Assembly (NCBI RefSeq): GCF_009797935.1
Contig: NZ_VOLC01000014.1
Span: 62,001-126,000, forward strand
From: Lunatibacter salilacus
GTDB lineage: Bacteria > Bacteroidota > Bacteroidia > Cytophagales > Cyclobacteriaceae
Length of the DNA: 64,000 nucleotides
Direction of reading: 5' to 3'
A program made the translations under genes and the position numbers. Below the pieces are notes generated by a model. It did not search any database and was not told the DNA's origin. It saw only the letters and a program-made list of their open reading frames with translations. Of this stretch, positions 27,872 to 36,359 are shown piece by piece (the stretch's first letter is position 1; each line of letters opens with the position of its first letter).

Positions 27872-28462
27872 CTATGCATATCCTTTAATCATCCGTTGGA
27901 TGTATTTGCCCACTATGTCAAATTCCAAGTTGACTATATCACCTACTTTCAATTGGTGAAATACGGTATGCGTGTAGGTATAGGGGATAATAGCAACAGT
28001 AAAGCCACCTTTTCTGGAGTTAAAACAGGTAAGGCTGGTGCCGTTTACTGTGATGGAGCCTTTCTCAACAGTCACATTTCCAAGTCGGTCGTCATACGTA
28101 AAATCTAAAAGCCAACTTCCATCCTTCTCTTCTATTTGAACTAATTCCCCTGTTTGGTCCACATGCCCCTGCACGATATGTCCATCAAATCTTCCATTGG
28201 CGGGCATGCATCGTTCTAAGTTCACTTTATCTCCGATCTTCCAGTCTTTAAGGCTGGTTTTTTGAAGTGTCTCTTCTATGGCCGTTACTCTGTACTGATC
28301 GGATGACGCTTCCACAACAGTCAAACAAACTCCGTTATGACTAACAGACTGGTCTATCCGGAGCTCGTGTGATAGGGGCGAACTAATATCAAAATGGATG
28401 TTAGTTCCTTCGGGCTGAATGGATTTGATAATTCCCAGTGATTCAATGATTCCTGTAAACAT
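27872..28462 (-). CDS. ribE: Riboflavin synthase, alpha subunit
   Basis: 196-residue enzyme that dismutates two 6,7-dimethyl-8-ribityllumazines into riboflavin. It starts with MFTGIIESLG, the invariant N-terminus of the family. The two lumazine-binding halves are visible: SVSHNGVCLTV with DKVNLERCMPANGRFDGHIV, and the second half around SITVNGTSLTC with VNLEFDIVGKYIQR. Frame open to 28486, but ATG 28462 is certain from homology. A TAnnTTTG match lies upstream at 28529-28536. No other rib gene or FMN riboswitch is adjacent. Confidence 0.95.
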   Translation of the reverse strand: MFTGIIESLGIIKSIQPEGTNIHFDISSPLSHELRIDQSVSHNGVCLTVVEASSDQYRVTAIEETLQKTSLKDWKIGDKVNLERCMPANGRFDGHIVQGHVDQTGELVQIEEKDGSWLLDFTYDDRLGNVTVEKGSITVNGTSLTCFNSRKGGFTVAIIPYTYTHTVFHQLKVGDIVNLEFDIVGKYIQRMIKGYA

Positions 28463-28528
28463 AATTTTCTTGGTATCTACTAGCAACTCAAGACTGGCTA
28501 ATATTGTTGATTTAATTGGTATTTAGCC

Positions 28529-28536
28529 CAAAATTA
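28529..28536 (-). promoter_or_regulatory. Putative -7 element TAATTTTG for ribE (minus strand)
   Basis: Exact TAnnTTTG match on the minus strand in the 124-base gap between the divergent ribE and pcm genes, 66 bases before the ribE start. No clear -33 element. Confidence 0.42.
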
Positions 28537-28586
28537 GCCCTAACTTAGTGAAAAAGTAGATTCAAGCTGGTATATTTTAAAGATTG

Positions 28587-29255
28587 ATGTTGAAACTGGA
28601 AGACTCCTATATCCATAAAGGACAACGAAAGTCACTGATAGACTTACTCAAAAGAAAAGGTATTACGGATCCAGCTGTGCTGGACGCAATGAATACCTTA
28701 CCGAGGCATTTTTTTTTCGACAGTGCCTTGGCTAGTCATGCCTATGAAGATAAGGCTTTCCCCATCGGAGAAGGTCAAACCATCTCCCAACCATATACGG
28801 TGGCCTTTCAGACCTCACTGTTAGATATATCTCCCGGCGAAAAAGTATTAGAGATTGGGACAGGGTCTGGCTATCAGGCCGGCATTTTGTATTTGATGGG
28901 TGCGCAGGTACACAGCATAGAATACAACCAGAAACTTTACGAAACAACCAAAAAGTTCTTGTCCAAACTCGGAATACGAATTAAACATTATTGTGGAGAC
29001 GGGAGTCTTGGACTTCCGGATAAAGCCCCATTTGACAAAATCATCGTAACCGCCGGAGCACCTGTCGTACCAAAAGCCCTGCTACACCAACTGGCCGTAA
29101 ACGGGAAATTAGTCATTCCTGTTGGAGATCGAACAACCCAGAAAATGATGCGCCTCACGAAAAAATCTCCGAAAAACATCCTACAGGAATCTTTTGATAA
29201 CTTTTCATTTGTACCCTTACTGGGTGAGGAAGGATGGAACAAGGCAGACCTTTAA
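28587..29255 (+). CDS. pcm: Protein-L-isoaspartate O-methyltransferase
   Basis: 222-residue SAM-dependent repair enzyme that methylates isoaspartyl residues in damaged proteins. Family signatures: MNTLPRHFFFDSALASHAYEDKAFPIGEGQTIS, quoted here only as positions 35-67, then the SAM-binding VLEIGTGSGYQAG and IIVTAGAP, LVIPVG near the end. Cytosolic. ATG 28587 is preferred over the adjoining TTG. A thioesterase gene follows 31 bases downstream. Confidence 0.93.
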   Translation: MLKLEDSYIHKGQRKSLIDLLKRKGITDPAVLDAMNTLPRHFFFDSALASHAYEDKAFPIGEGQTISQPYTVAFQTSLLDISPGEKVLEIGTGSGYQAGILYLMGAQVHSIEYNQKLYETTKKFLSKLGIRIKHYCGDGSLGLPDKAPFDKIIVTAGAPVVPKALLHQLAVNGKLVIPVGDRTTQKMMRLTKKSPKNILQESFDNFSFVPLLGEEGWNKADL

Positions 29256-29286
29256 GACGTATAGACCATTAAAAAAATTCAATTCA

Positions 29287-29820
29287 ATGGAAGTCAAAAA
29301 ATACGTACACCAATCCAGGGCAACGATGACTGAGATGGTCCTCCCTAACGATACCAACACGCTACACAACTTGATGGGGGGGAAACTCATGCATTGGATG
29401 GATGTCGTAGCCGCTATCTCCGCACAGCGGCATTCCAATAGCATCGTAGTAACTGCATCGGTGGATAACATTTCCTTCAAAAATCCAATACCTTTGGGAA
29501 ATGTCGTCACGTTAAATGCTCAGGTTACACGGGCGTTTAACACGTCTATGGAAGTTTTCATTGAAGTCTATGCGGAGGATATTCCTGCCGGCAAACGGCT
29601 CCTCACCCATAGGGCATTTTTCACATTTGTAGCGGTTGACAAGGCGGGAAAGCCGGTCCCAGTCCCGGCACTTTCCGCCGATTCTCCGGAAGAACTGGAG
29701 TTGTTTGAAGGAGCACTTCGCAGACGTCAACTTCGCCTAGTTCTTGCCAGTCGTATGAAGCCCGATGAAGCTACGGAACTTAAATCTCTTTTTAGTCTGG
29801 AACCATCACCAAAAAAATAA
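29287..29820 (+). CDS. Acyl-CoA thioesterase, hotdog fold (YciA/BFIT-like)
   Basis: 177-residue protein that hydrolyses acyl-CoA to the free acid and CoA. The start MEVKKYVHQSRATMTEMVLP is typical, followed by the hotdog helix NLMGGKLMHWMDVVAAISAQRH, given as residues near 26-47, with its conserved Asp, and VTASVDNISFKNPIPLG. ATG 29287 is chosen because the longer frame overlaps pcm. The C-terminal 40 residues are charged helix beyond the core. Same strand and close spacing suggest cotranscription with pcm, without an obvious functional link. Confidence 0.87.
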   Translation: MEVKKYVHQSRATMTEMVLPNDTNTLHNLMGGKLMHWMDVVAAISAQRHSNSIVVTASVDNISFKNPIPLGNVVTLNAQVTRAFNTSMEVFIEVYAEDIPAGKRLLTHRAFFTFVAVDKAGKPVPVPALSADSPEELELFEGALRRRQLRLVLASRMKPDEATELKSLFSLEPSPKK

Positions 29821-29850
29821 CAGATAAAACTCACCTCTATTTCAGACGAA

Positions 29851-30402
29851 ATGAACCTACAAGAAATCAGTTTGTTCCTTACCGAACCCATCGTCCTTAT
29901 TCCGGAAGAAGTTTCTAAGCAGGCACCTACCGATGTCGCGGATAAAGCTATCTCCCAAAGCTTGGCAGCAGGAGAGGATCCTGCCGATCATGACAGAGAA
30001 GAGAGTGAAATTCAGGAATTGGAGATAGCATCCTACGAAGGAAGCTTTCAGAAAGGCCTGTTAATTCTCTATCAGGGTGGCGAACTATCCGAAGCATCTC
30101 AGACATTTTTAATGAATATACTAAAGGCTGTCAACCATTCCTTAAAAGATATCGCTTTAGTCTCGGAAACGGATCTTTTAAATGGACATCCGGACAGTAT
30201 AATCCAATTAAACCCGCAGAACATCCTTATCTTTGGAAAATTGAACCATTCAATCATGAAAAAGAAAAAGGAAGATTATGTCATCATCCAAGATGATTAT
30301 ACTTGTCTGTTTTCTGATGACTTGATAGAAATCGAAGCGAATAGGTCCCTTAAAAAAAGATTATGGACCGCCTTACAGCTCCTATTTGATATAAAATCCT
30401 AA
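29851..30402 (+). CDS. Hypothetical protein, acidic linker plus alpha/beta domain
   Basis: 183-residue soluble protein that I do not recognise. A short N-terminal segment (NLQEISLFLTEPIVLIPEE) is followed by an acidic linker (about residues 30-60) and then an alternating hydrophobic pattern suggesting strands and helices: KGLLILYQGGELSEASQTFL, DIALVSET, NILIFGKL, and a terminal helix (LKKRLWTALQLLFDIKS). This overall plan, tail plus small Rossmann-like domain, vaguely recalls the DNA polymerase III psi subunit, but I see no decisive motif. It is 2 bases upstream of the DUF3817 gene, so cotranscribed. Confidence 0.6.
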   Translation: MNLQEISLFLTEPIVLIPEEVSKQAPTDVADKAISQSLAAGEDPADHDREESEIQELEIASYEGSFQKGLLILYQGGELSEASQTFLMNILKAVNHSLKDIALVSETDLLNGHPDSIIQLNPQNILIFGKLNHSIMKKKKEDYVIIQDDYTCLFSDDLIEIEANRSLKKRLWTALQLLFDIKS

Positions 30403-30404
30403 CC

Positions 30405-30728
30405 ATGACCAAAGAAGAAAAATTACAAATCCTCAATCGATTCCGAATCGTAAGTATTACAGAGGGCATTTCCATGCTAGTATTGGTGTTTATAGCCATG
30501 CCCTTAAAGTGGATTTTTGAGCTGCCTGTCATGGTTACCTATGTAGGGTGGATTCATGGGGCATTATTTATTGCCTATATTTTTATCCTCTTCCCTACAT
30601 CAAGAAAACTGCGGTGGCCTTTTGTGAAGGCTGTATTTGCCTTGGGAGCAGCAATATTACCATTTGGACCGTTCCTTTTTGACAGAAAGCTAAAAAAAGA
30701 AATGAAATTGATACAGGAAGTAGGATAA
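30405..30728 (+). CDS. DUF3817 small integral membrane protein
   Basis: 107-residue protein with three predicted membrane helices. The pattern FRIVSITEGISMLVLVFIAMPLK, lying at residues 12-34, and YVGWIHGALFIAYIF match DUF3817, a family of unknown function. Positively charged tail (RKLKKEMK). Tight spacing to its neighbours (2 bases before, 10 after) makes it the middle gene of a three-gene run with two uncharacterised soluble proteins. Confidence 0.78.
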   Translation: MTKEEKLQILNRFRIVSITEGISMLVLVFIAMPLKWIFELPVMVTYVGWIHGALFIAYIFILFPTSRKLRWPFVKAVFALGAAILPFGPFLFDRKLKKEMKLIQEVG

Positions 30729-30738
30729 TGAACCTAAT

Positions 30739-31761
30739 ATGGCTGTCATTAGCAAAAAGAAAATCGTATATCCGATTAGTTCAAATCTAAGGAACTACCT
30801 GATAAAATATGGGCGGGAGGTAGATATCCCTATCCACTATAAGGACCTCCTGCGATATAGCGGTTCTATTGCACTATATGACTCCAAAGGTAATGATACG
30901 CTCTGGGAAACGGTTTTTTATGATGAGTCAGACCGCAACGATATCCACCAGAAGGTAAAAAAAATCTACGCCTTGCTAAAAGCTGACGGCGATATGTCGG
31001 TCATGCAACATTTGTATGTCGACCGAATTGACCTGTGTATTTATGGAAATACCCAGCCGTTTCGCGTAAGAATTGTAAATCGAATTAATGATAATTTTGA
31101 TTATTTCTATATCAAAAATGCCGATGCGTCCCGGGTATACGGACTGGAACTCGAGCACTTATTGTCACCCAATAGAATAAGCTACCTAGTATATAAAGAT
31201 TCCCTTATTGAGGAACATATTGCAGGAATTCCCGCTGAGCAATTTATGAAACAACACATTCATGACGGCTTACTAAACCCTATTCGCCTATCAAAAGAAT
31301 TTGTGAAGTTCAATGAACGCTGTTTTGTCCGCTTATTGGGAGATATGCATTCTTCGAATTTCGTGATAGATGTTACTCCTGATTTTGAGGAAACACACTA
31401 TCGGATCAGGGCAATAGACTTTGATCAGCAATCCTATGAAGGAAAGAAGTCGATTTATCTTCCCCAATATTTCAAGCAAAATAATGTACTAATCCAGTTG
31501 GGTATTAGACACATCACACCGGAATCCATGGCTCAGTATCAGCGGGAGGAAAGAGCACTTATAGCCACAAGACTCAAATCCTCGCCCAAGGAAATTGAGG
31601 ATATTTTAGTCAGTATGGAATCTGACACCATCTCCACACCTGAAAACATAGAATCCCTGAAAAACGACTTGGCCAAACACTACAAATCCAGCGAATTTTA
31701 TCGCTGCAAAAATATGGGTCAGATACTCCGGCTAAGCCTATATTTAGTTTTGCATAAGTAA
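30739..31761 (+). CDS. Uncharacterised protein-kinase-like protein
   Basis: 340-residue soluble protein without a named family that I recognise. Two segments look like a kinase active site. LLGDMHSSNFVID has the order of a catalytic loop (Asp202, His204, Asn207). AIDFDQQSYEG at 227-229 resembles the metal-binding DFD/DFG motif. Between residues 140 and 175, a strand-rich segment with EEHIAGIPAEQFM resembles the hinge of aminoglycoside-phosphotransferase-like kinases. A glycine-rich loop is not evident. It is the third gene of a tight run after DUF3817. Substrate and activity are unknown; the kinase reading is inference from motif spacing. Confidence 0.55.
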   Translation: MAVISKKKIVYPISSNLRNYLIKYGREVDIPIHYKDLLRYSGSIALYDSKGNDTLWETVFYDESDRNDIHQKVKKIYALLKADGDMSVMQHLYVDRIDLCIYGNTQPFRVRIVNRINDNFDYFYIKNADASRVYGLELEHLLSPNRISYLVYKDSLIEEHIAGIPAEQFMKQHIHDGLLNPIRLSKEFVKFNERCFVRLLGDMHSSNFVIDVTPDFEETHYRIRAIDFDQQSYEGKKSIYLPQYFKQNNVLIQLGIRHITPESMAQYQREERALIATRLKSSPKEIEDILVSMESDTISTPENIESLKNDLAKHYKSSEFYRCKNMGQILRLSLYLVLHK

Positions 31762-31897
31762 GAATTTGGCATCATTTCTGCGATTTTATCGAACGTAATT
31801 ACGCTACATTATAGAAACCAATCTGATGAAATTTTGGTTGTAATGATAGTTTAAGAACAATTATTTTATTTATAATTTTAACCTATATCCTTATAAT

Positions 31898-32386
31898 ATG
31901 AGCGTTTCTGAAAAAAGAGTATATAAAAAATTGGGATACAATAAAGACGAGTCAGAGAAAATTGTTTCCTCACTTAATCAACTTTTGGCAAATTACCATG
32001 TTCATTACCAAAAATTAAGAAATTTTCATTGGAATGTAACAGGTGGAGACTTCTTTGAACTTCACAACAAGTTTGAAGAGCTTTACACGGAGGCTTTTGG
32101 CAACATTGATTTGATTGCGGAGAGAATCCGGGTTTTCGGTATGAAACCTTTAAGTTTGATGAAAGATTACTTGGAGCATTCAAGCATCAAGGAAGTAAGC
32201 ACTGATCTCAAATCAAGAGAAATGGTAGAAGAAATTCTGAAGGATTTTCAGATCTTGGTGGACAACATGAACGAATGTGCGGAGAAGGTAGCTGGATTGG
32301 GAGATCAGGCGACTGAAGATATGTTGATTTCCTTTATAAAAAACCTTGAGTTACATCATTGGATGTTAACCTCATTTTTGAAATAA
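31898..32386 (+). CDS. dps: Dps-family DNA-protection ferritin
   Basis: 162-residue mini-ferritin that forms a dodecamer, oxidises and stores iron and protects DNA under starvation or oxidative stress. The inter-subunit ferroxidase site is clear: residues around LRNFHWNVTGGDFFELHNKF give His and Asp, and EELYTEAFGNIDLIAERI gives Glu and Asp. The C-terminal helices end in LELHHWMLTSFL. It stands alone; the 136-base gap upstream is AT-rich with no exact TAnnTTTG element. A strong terminator follows. Confidence 0.93.
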   Translation: MSVSEKRVYKKLGYNKDESEKIVSSLNQLLANYHVHYQKLRNFHWNVTGGDFFELHNKFEELYTEAFGNIDLIAERIRVFGMKPLSLMKDYLEHSSIKEVSTDLKSREMVEEILKDFQILVDNMNECAEKVAGLGDQATEDMLISFIKNLELHHWMLTSFLK

Positions 32387-32407
32387 TTCCTAAAACCTTT
32401 CATAAAT

Positions 32408-32445
32408 AAAGTCCTTCAATTCTCACATTGAAGGACTTTATTATT
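32408..32445. terminator. Strong bidirectional terminator between dps and the LRR gene
   Basis: Perfect 13-base-pair hairpin (AAAGTCCTTCAAT at 32408-32420, ATTGAAGGACTTT at 32427-32439, 6-base loop) flanked by A- and T-rich ends. It serves both the plus-strand dps and the minus-strand LRR operon. Confidence 0.85.
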
Positions 32446-32480
32446 TCTAACAGGATATGGAAAGACCCGGAGGCCACCTA

Positions 32481-34931
32481 TCAATAATATCTAACATCGC
32501 AGGATGGATTTGCCTTCTTAAAATTATCAATGGATCTCTTACCTATTCTGGTATTGAAACAAATTAACTTTTCCAAATTTACCAAATGCATGATTTGTTT
32601 TATATTTCTGACATTGGTACTGGCAATATCCAGTTCCCTCAAATCAAACAAGGTTTCCAAACCTCTTAACCGAACCACGTTAGTACCCGATAAATTTAGA
32701 GTTTTAAGTCTATTCAATTCAGCCAAAGGCCGAAGCTCTTCCACACCAGTATTGGAAAGGTCCAAAGATTCAAGGTAAGTAAGATTGGACAAAGGCGTAA
32801 GATCTCGTATCGGCGCTTGGGATAATTTTAGTAGACTTAGGCTTTCCATTCTGGAAATAGCCGAAATATCCTGTAAGGGTACATTATCTACCAACAACTG
32901 CTGAATGTTAAAAAAAATCAACAGCGGCTCTAGGTTTAGGATGTTAACATTTTCCACGGTAACTTTTTTATCCGAGGTCATCCTATGAAGTTCGTCTGTG
33001 GAAGGTTCTTCGGACAATTCAAATTGAGAATGTAGCAAACCTTGCCAAACATCATCCAGACCATTCCACCAAGAGTCAAGCTCTTGAGTTCGGAAAATGA
33101 CTGTAGTTTGGGGCAGTATTCTTGTCAACTCCATAATGTCCCAAGCAGCAACATCTGTTTCATCGACATCCAGGTGCTTTAACTTTACTAGAGATTTAAT
33201 GGGATCGATTGAGCTTATTTTAGAGCTATTTAAATATAAATATTCCAGTCCTGTTAAATCTGCTAGCGCTTCAAGATTACTTACTTGCGTATTACTAGCT
33301 TTTATGGTCAACAACGTTTTCATTTCAGCCAATGGAGATAAATCCTGAACTGCGGTGTTTTCTATGGCGAGATATATGGCCTTTTTGAACTTAAGAGCAG
33401 GTCTCAGTGTAATCACTTCACTTCCAGAAAGATTTAGGGAATCTATTCCTACTAATTCTGAAAGCTCCTCTACGGATGGTTTCTTGAAGTCTACCTTGGG
33501 ATAAATTTCGGATAGCACAGCATTCCAACCTTCCGGGAGGGTTTCCCACCAAGTCTGCAGATTTTCCACATTATGGATAAGCAAAATTCTTCGGTTAGTC
33601 CTGGAAAAACTATCCGCCATCTCCTCGGTAATACTGGTTCTGTCTGCATATATTCTACGCAGATTAGAAGATCCATTCAAGGGTGTAAGCTGACTTACTT
33701 CGGTGCTGTTTATGTTTATGCGCCACAATTTTTTGAGTTCAGCAAGGGGGGCTAAATCCAATATATTGGTCCCTTCCAGGTTAATCTCCTCAAGACCTAC
33801 CAACTCAGATAAAAATCCGAAATTTATCAGAAAATTACTTTTTAGGTTTAAAAGTTTGAGATTAGTGAGTTCACGAATATTTTCGATATTATTAAATCCA
33901 CTTTCTTCCAGATCCAACGTTTCTAGTTCCTTGAAACTATTTAAAACACCAAAACCTCTAAGAGGAGTCTTGGCAAGCTGTAGGTGTTTGAGATTTTTGA
34001 GATTAAGGAGGTCATCTATATCATGTACCCCAGTATTGGAGAGATTAAGGTGAACAAGCCTTTCTGAATACTTAATAAACTGAACGTCTTTTGTGGGTGT
34101 ATTTGAAATATCCAAGTAACTCAGGAAAGTCACATTACTGATTGGATTCAATTCCTCGATGTTGGTATTGCTGATATCCACATATTTCAGGTCCGTTAGT
34201 GCTTGGATCGGATTGAGATCAATTATTAGTTGGTTCCCGGACAGGTCTAACGTATCCATACTACTGATACGATACAAATCATCTACAGTGACACTGTCAT
34301 CCTCTATTTCATATAATTCCCTAAATATATTCGACCATTCGTATGAAAGTGATGCCCACCATTCCAATAACTCCTCATCTCTGCTCAGCTTGGTGGTATA
34401 CATGCTGGCAATTTTGAGTTCTTTAGAATTCCTATCCAGATTTACCTCAATAAAACGCTGCTTGGTATTGCTTATGGCTTCGCCATTTATTCCTACAGCG
34501 GTAAGTGTCCTATCCAGAGAAATTTCAAAATACAAATCTTTATTCTCTGTCAGCTTTGGTTTGATTTCCTTGACTTTAAACTGGAATTTAGCGTCCTTGA
34601 AGAAAAATTCCACGTCTTTTAGATAAGCTGTTATGTTCTTATTAGTAATTACTTTTCTATCCAGTAAAAGATCATCCTCAACCTGCACCAGGTTATCCCT
34701 GAATATCTTCTTGTAACTTTCTCTAATAATAACGTCCTTGTCTCTTGCGGATGTCTCCTGACTTCCAACTGTGTTCAGGAAATATTCCAAAAATCTAATT
34801 TGGTCCTCCACTTGCTGAGTGAGGTCCTTTATCTCTTGTTTGTTATACTCACCGATATCCTGTCCCATTCCTTGAGTAAAAATCATCAGGGAAAACAGCG
34901 ATAATAAACCTAGTATTCTACTTACGACCAT
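32481..34931 (-). CDS. Exported leucine-rich-repeat protein with three WW-motif modules
   Basis: 816-residue secreted protein. A signal peptide (about 1-23) is followed by a 150-residue helical/beta domain beginning near DLTQQVEDQIRFLEYFL and containing VGSQET. Three modules follow, each opening with a WW..L...W motif at residues 191-192, 461-462 and 621-622, then an acidic proline-containing link and a run of 21-22-residue leucine-rich repeats (L..L.LS.T.v.dl.pL..L). Repeats fill about 215-450, 490-610 and 650-805. The fold suggests a binding scaffold. It overlaps the previous gene by 14 bases and is the last gene of a four-gene operon. Function unknown. Confidence 0.75.
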   Translation of the reverse strand: MVVSRILGLLSLFSLMIFTQGMGQDIGEYNKQEIKDLTQQVEDQIRFLEYFLNTVGSQETSARDKDVIIRESYKKIFRDNLVQVEDDLLLDRKVITNKNITAYLKDVEFFFKDAKFQFKVKEIKPKLTENKDLYFEISLDRTLTAVGINGEAISNTKQRFIEVNLDRNSKELKIASMYTTKLSRDEELLEWWASLSYEWSNIFRELYEIEDDSVTVDDLYRISSMDTLDLSGNQLIIDLNPIQALTDLKYVDISNTNIEELNPISNVTFLSYLDISNTPTKDVQFIKYSERLVHLNLSNTGVHDIDDLLNLKNLKHLQLAKTPLRGFGVLNSFKELETLDLEESGFNNIENIRELTNLKLLNLKSNFLINFGFLSELVGLEEINLEGTNILDLAPLAELKKLWRININSTEVSQLTPLNGSSNLRRIYADRTSITEEMADSFSRTNRRILLIHNVENLQTWWETLPEGWNAVLSEIYPKVDFKKPSVEELSELVGIDSLNLSGSEVITLRPALKFKKAIYLAIENTAVQDLSPLAEMKTLLTIKASNTQVSNLEALADLTGLEYLYLNSSKISSIDPIKSLVKLKHLDVDETDVAAWDIMELTRILPQTTVIFRTQELDSWWNGLDDVWQGLLHSQFELSEEPSTDELHRMTSDKKVTVENVNILNLEPLLIFFNIQQLLVDNVPLQDISAISRMESLSLLKLSQAPIRDLTPLSNLTYLESLDLSNTGVEELRPLAELNRLKTLNLSGTNVVRLRGLETLFDLRELDIASTNVRNIKQIMHLVNLEKLICFNTRIGKRSIDNFKKANPSCDVRYY

Positions 34932-35757
34932 ATATAAAATTCATAATGACGTCTCGATCTCCGTCTCCAAGTTTAACCAAATTGGAAATCAGCCAACCTG
35001 TATTGAAGCCTGGTCTGTTAAATTGTGACAATTCGAAGTACCATTTGTCGATTTGAAAGAAATGATACTTTACTTCTTTCACTGTTTCAAATTTCAAATT
35101 CCCTTTCTTAATTTCGAAAATGAAAAGTGTCAGATAGTCCGGATCAAAATCCTTTGGGGTATAAGATTCTGGTTTAGGATCATCCTGAATAGCCTTCCGT
35201 AAATTCATGAAACCCAACTCATGACTCAAGGGATGAAGAAACTTCTTTTGATCGCCTTCAGGCTTGTCGAAAGCAATTCGAAATGGTTCAAAATTAACAT
35301 TTTCGATTACCCATTCATACCCTAGGCCCTCTGGTTGAAGTTTCAAAAATAAAGTTACTTCCTGCGATTTACCTCCATACGAGAATACGGTGTTAGCTTC
35401 AGCAAACCATTCCCCGCCATGAAAGTTGAGGAACTGGGGATAACTTTCGGAAATTACTGTATTTAGAAACTCTCTTTTAAGTTCTACGGGAATATCAGAG
35501 GTTTCGTTATCAAAAAGGATATTGATAAATGATTTTCGCAGCTCCCTATTTCGATAATTTTCATTGTCAGAATAATATCTGACATCTCCCTCCTTGCTTT
35601 CCTCTGCATTAAATCTTCTGAAAAATTGATTGACTTGCTTGGTTGATGCTGCAAATCTTCCGTCATCCATGAGTCTGCCGGAGCTGGATAAAACCTGCCC
35701 CGACACACTATGAATGGATGTAATAAATAATAAAATGATAATGATTTTTATTCTCAT
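34918..35757 (-). CDS. Exported hypothetical protein of the LRR operon
   Basis: 279-residue secreted protein with a signal peptide ending in VSGQ (about residue 21). Mature part begins GRFAASTKQVNQFFRRFN, then a mixed helix/strand domain (ELRKSFINILFD; VTLFLKLQPEGLGYEWVIEN). Not recognised. The first 150 residues may be a divergent copy of the domain seen in the neighbouring gene products, judging by length and order of helices and strands only. It overlaps the genes on both sides (4 and 14 bases), so it is tightly cotranslated with them. Confidence 0.65.
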   Translation of the reverse strand: MRIKIIIILLFITSIHSVSGQVLSSSGRLMDDGRFAASTKQVNQFFRRFNAEESKEGDVRYYSDNENYRNRELRKSFINILFDNETSDIPVELKREFLNTVISESYPQFLNFHGGEWFAEANTVFSYGGKSQEVTLFLKLQPEGLGYEWVIENVNFEPFRIAFDKPEGDQKKFLHPLSHELGFMNLRKAIQDDPKPESYTPKDFDPDYLTLFIFEIKKGNLKFETVKEVKYHFFQIDKWYFELSQFNRPGFNTGWLISNLVKLGDGDRDVIMNFIYGRK

Positions 35758-36329
35758 GCGGATGTTTCAGTCACTCTGACATCACCTAGCATAACGTCCC
35801 AGAATTCGATCGTCCTACCGGCAATTTGAGTTTGTTTTTTCTCTACGTAAATTGTGATATCTTTCTTGGTGGTGTCTCTGTAGTTCAATCCTGCTTCTTG
35901 TGAGGTTCCTTCGAATCTCTGGTAAACCGTGATAACGCCTACATACCTGCCATCAGGCTGTCTTTCAAGATCGCTTATATAGTGGATATCATACCAGCTG
36001 ATGTTTACCCGGTCGTAATTCAAAGCCATTAGACGCTCAAAATACCTTCTTATTTTATAATAGGCGATTTCAGAATTGTTGATGGATGACACGCCCATTT
36101 CTGCATCTGGAGCGAATAGCTCCTCAGCTCTATCCATAACTCGTGTTGCTTCAGAAAATTGTGTTTCCTTACTTCCGATGATGCTTATGTACTTGCTTAA
36201 ATCCTTAACTTTTTCCAAGGCCAAGGAATCAATTGCCTGCTTTCTTGCCGGACTTATATTGTCCTGAGCCAAGGCTACCATAGAAGTAGCTGAAAATAAA
36301 ATCAAAAGGGATAGAATATATTTTTTCAT
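35754..36329 (-). CDS. Exported hypothetical protein, shares a domain with the LRR protein
   Basis: 191-residue secreted protein with a signal peptide (LLILFSATSMVALAQ). The mature N-terminus (KVKDLSKYISIIGSKETQFS) aligns by eye with the N-terminal domain of the LRR protein: both have a GS(K/Q)ET motif, a charged helix ending in LF/IF, then N..I.YYK.RRYFE or N..I.AYLKDVEFFF, and a strand with W or F. A beta-rich end follows (GVITVYQRFEGTSQE; KKDITIYVEKKQ). The ATG at 36329 is taken because the longer frame starts at TTG. Function unknown; the domain may be NTF2-like, which is a guess. Confidence 0.65.
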   Translation of the reverse strand: MKKYILSLLILFSATSMVALAQDNISPARKQAIDSLALEKVKDLSKYISIIGSKETQFSEATRVMDRAEELFAPDAEMGVSSINNSEIAYYKIRRYFERLMALNYDRVNISWYDIHYISDLERQPDGRYVGVITVYQRFEGTSQEAGLNYRDTTKKDITIYVEKKQTQIAGRTIEFWDVMLGDVRVTETSA

Positions 36330-36359
36330 GATTTTCAATATCTTAATGTTTTTTTAAAA

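Noticed and set aside
31812-31850. AACCAA/TTGGTT inverted repeat between the kinase-like gene and dps as a terminator
   Set aside because: Stem is only 6 bases with a long loop and no T run.
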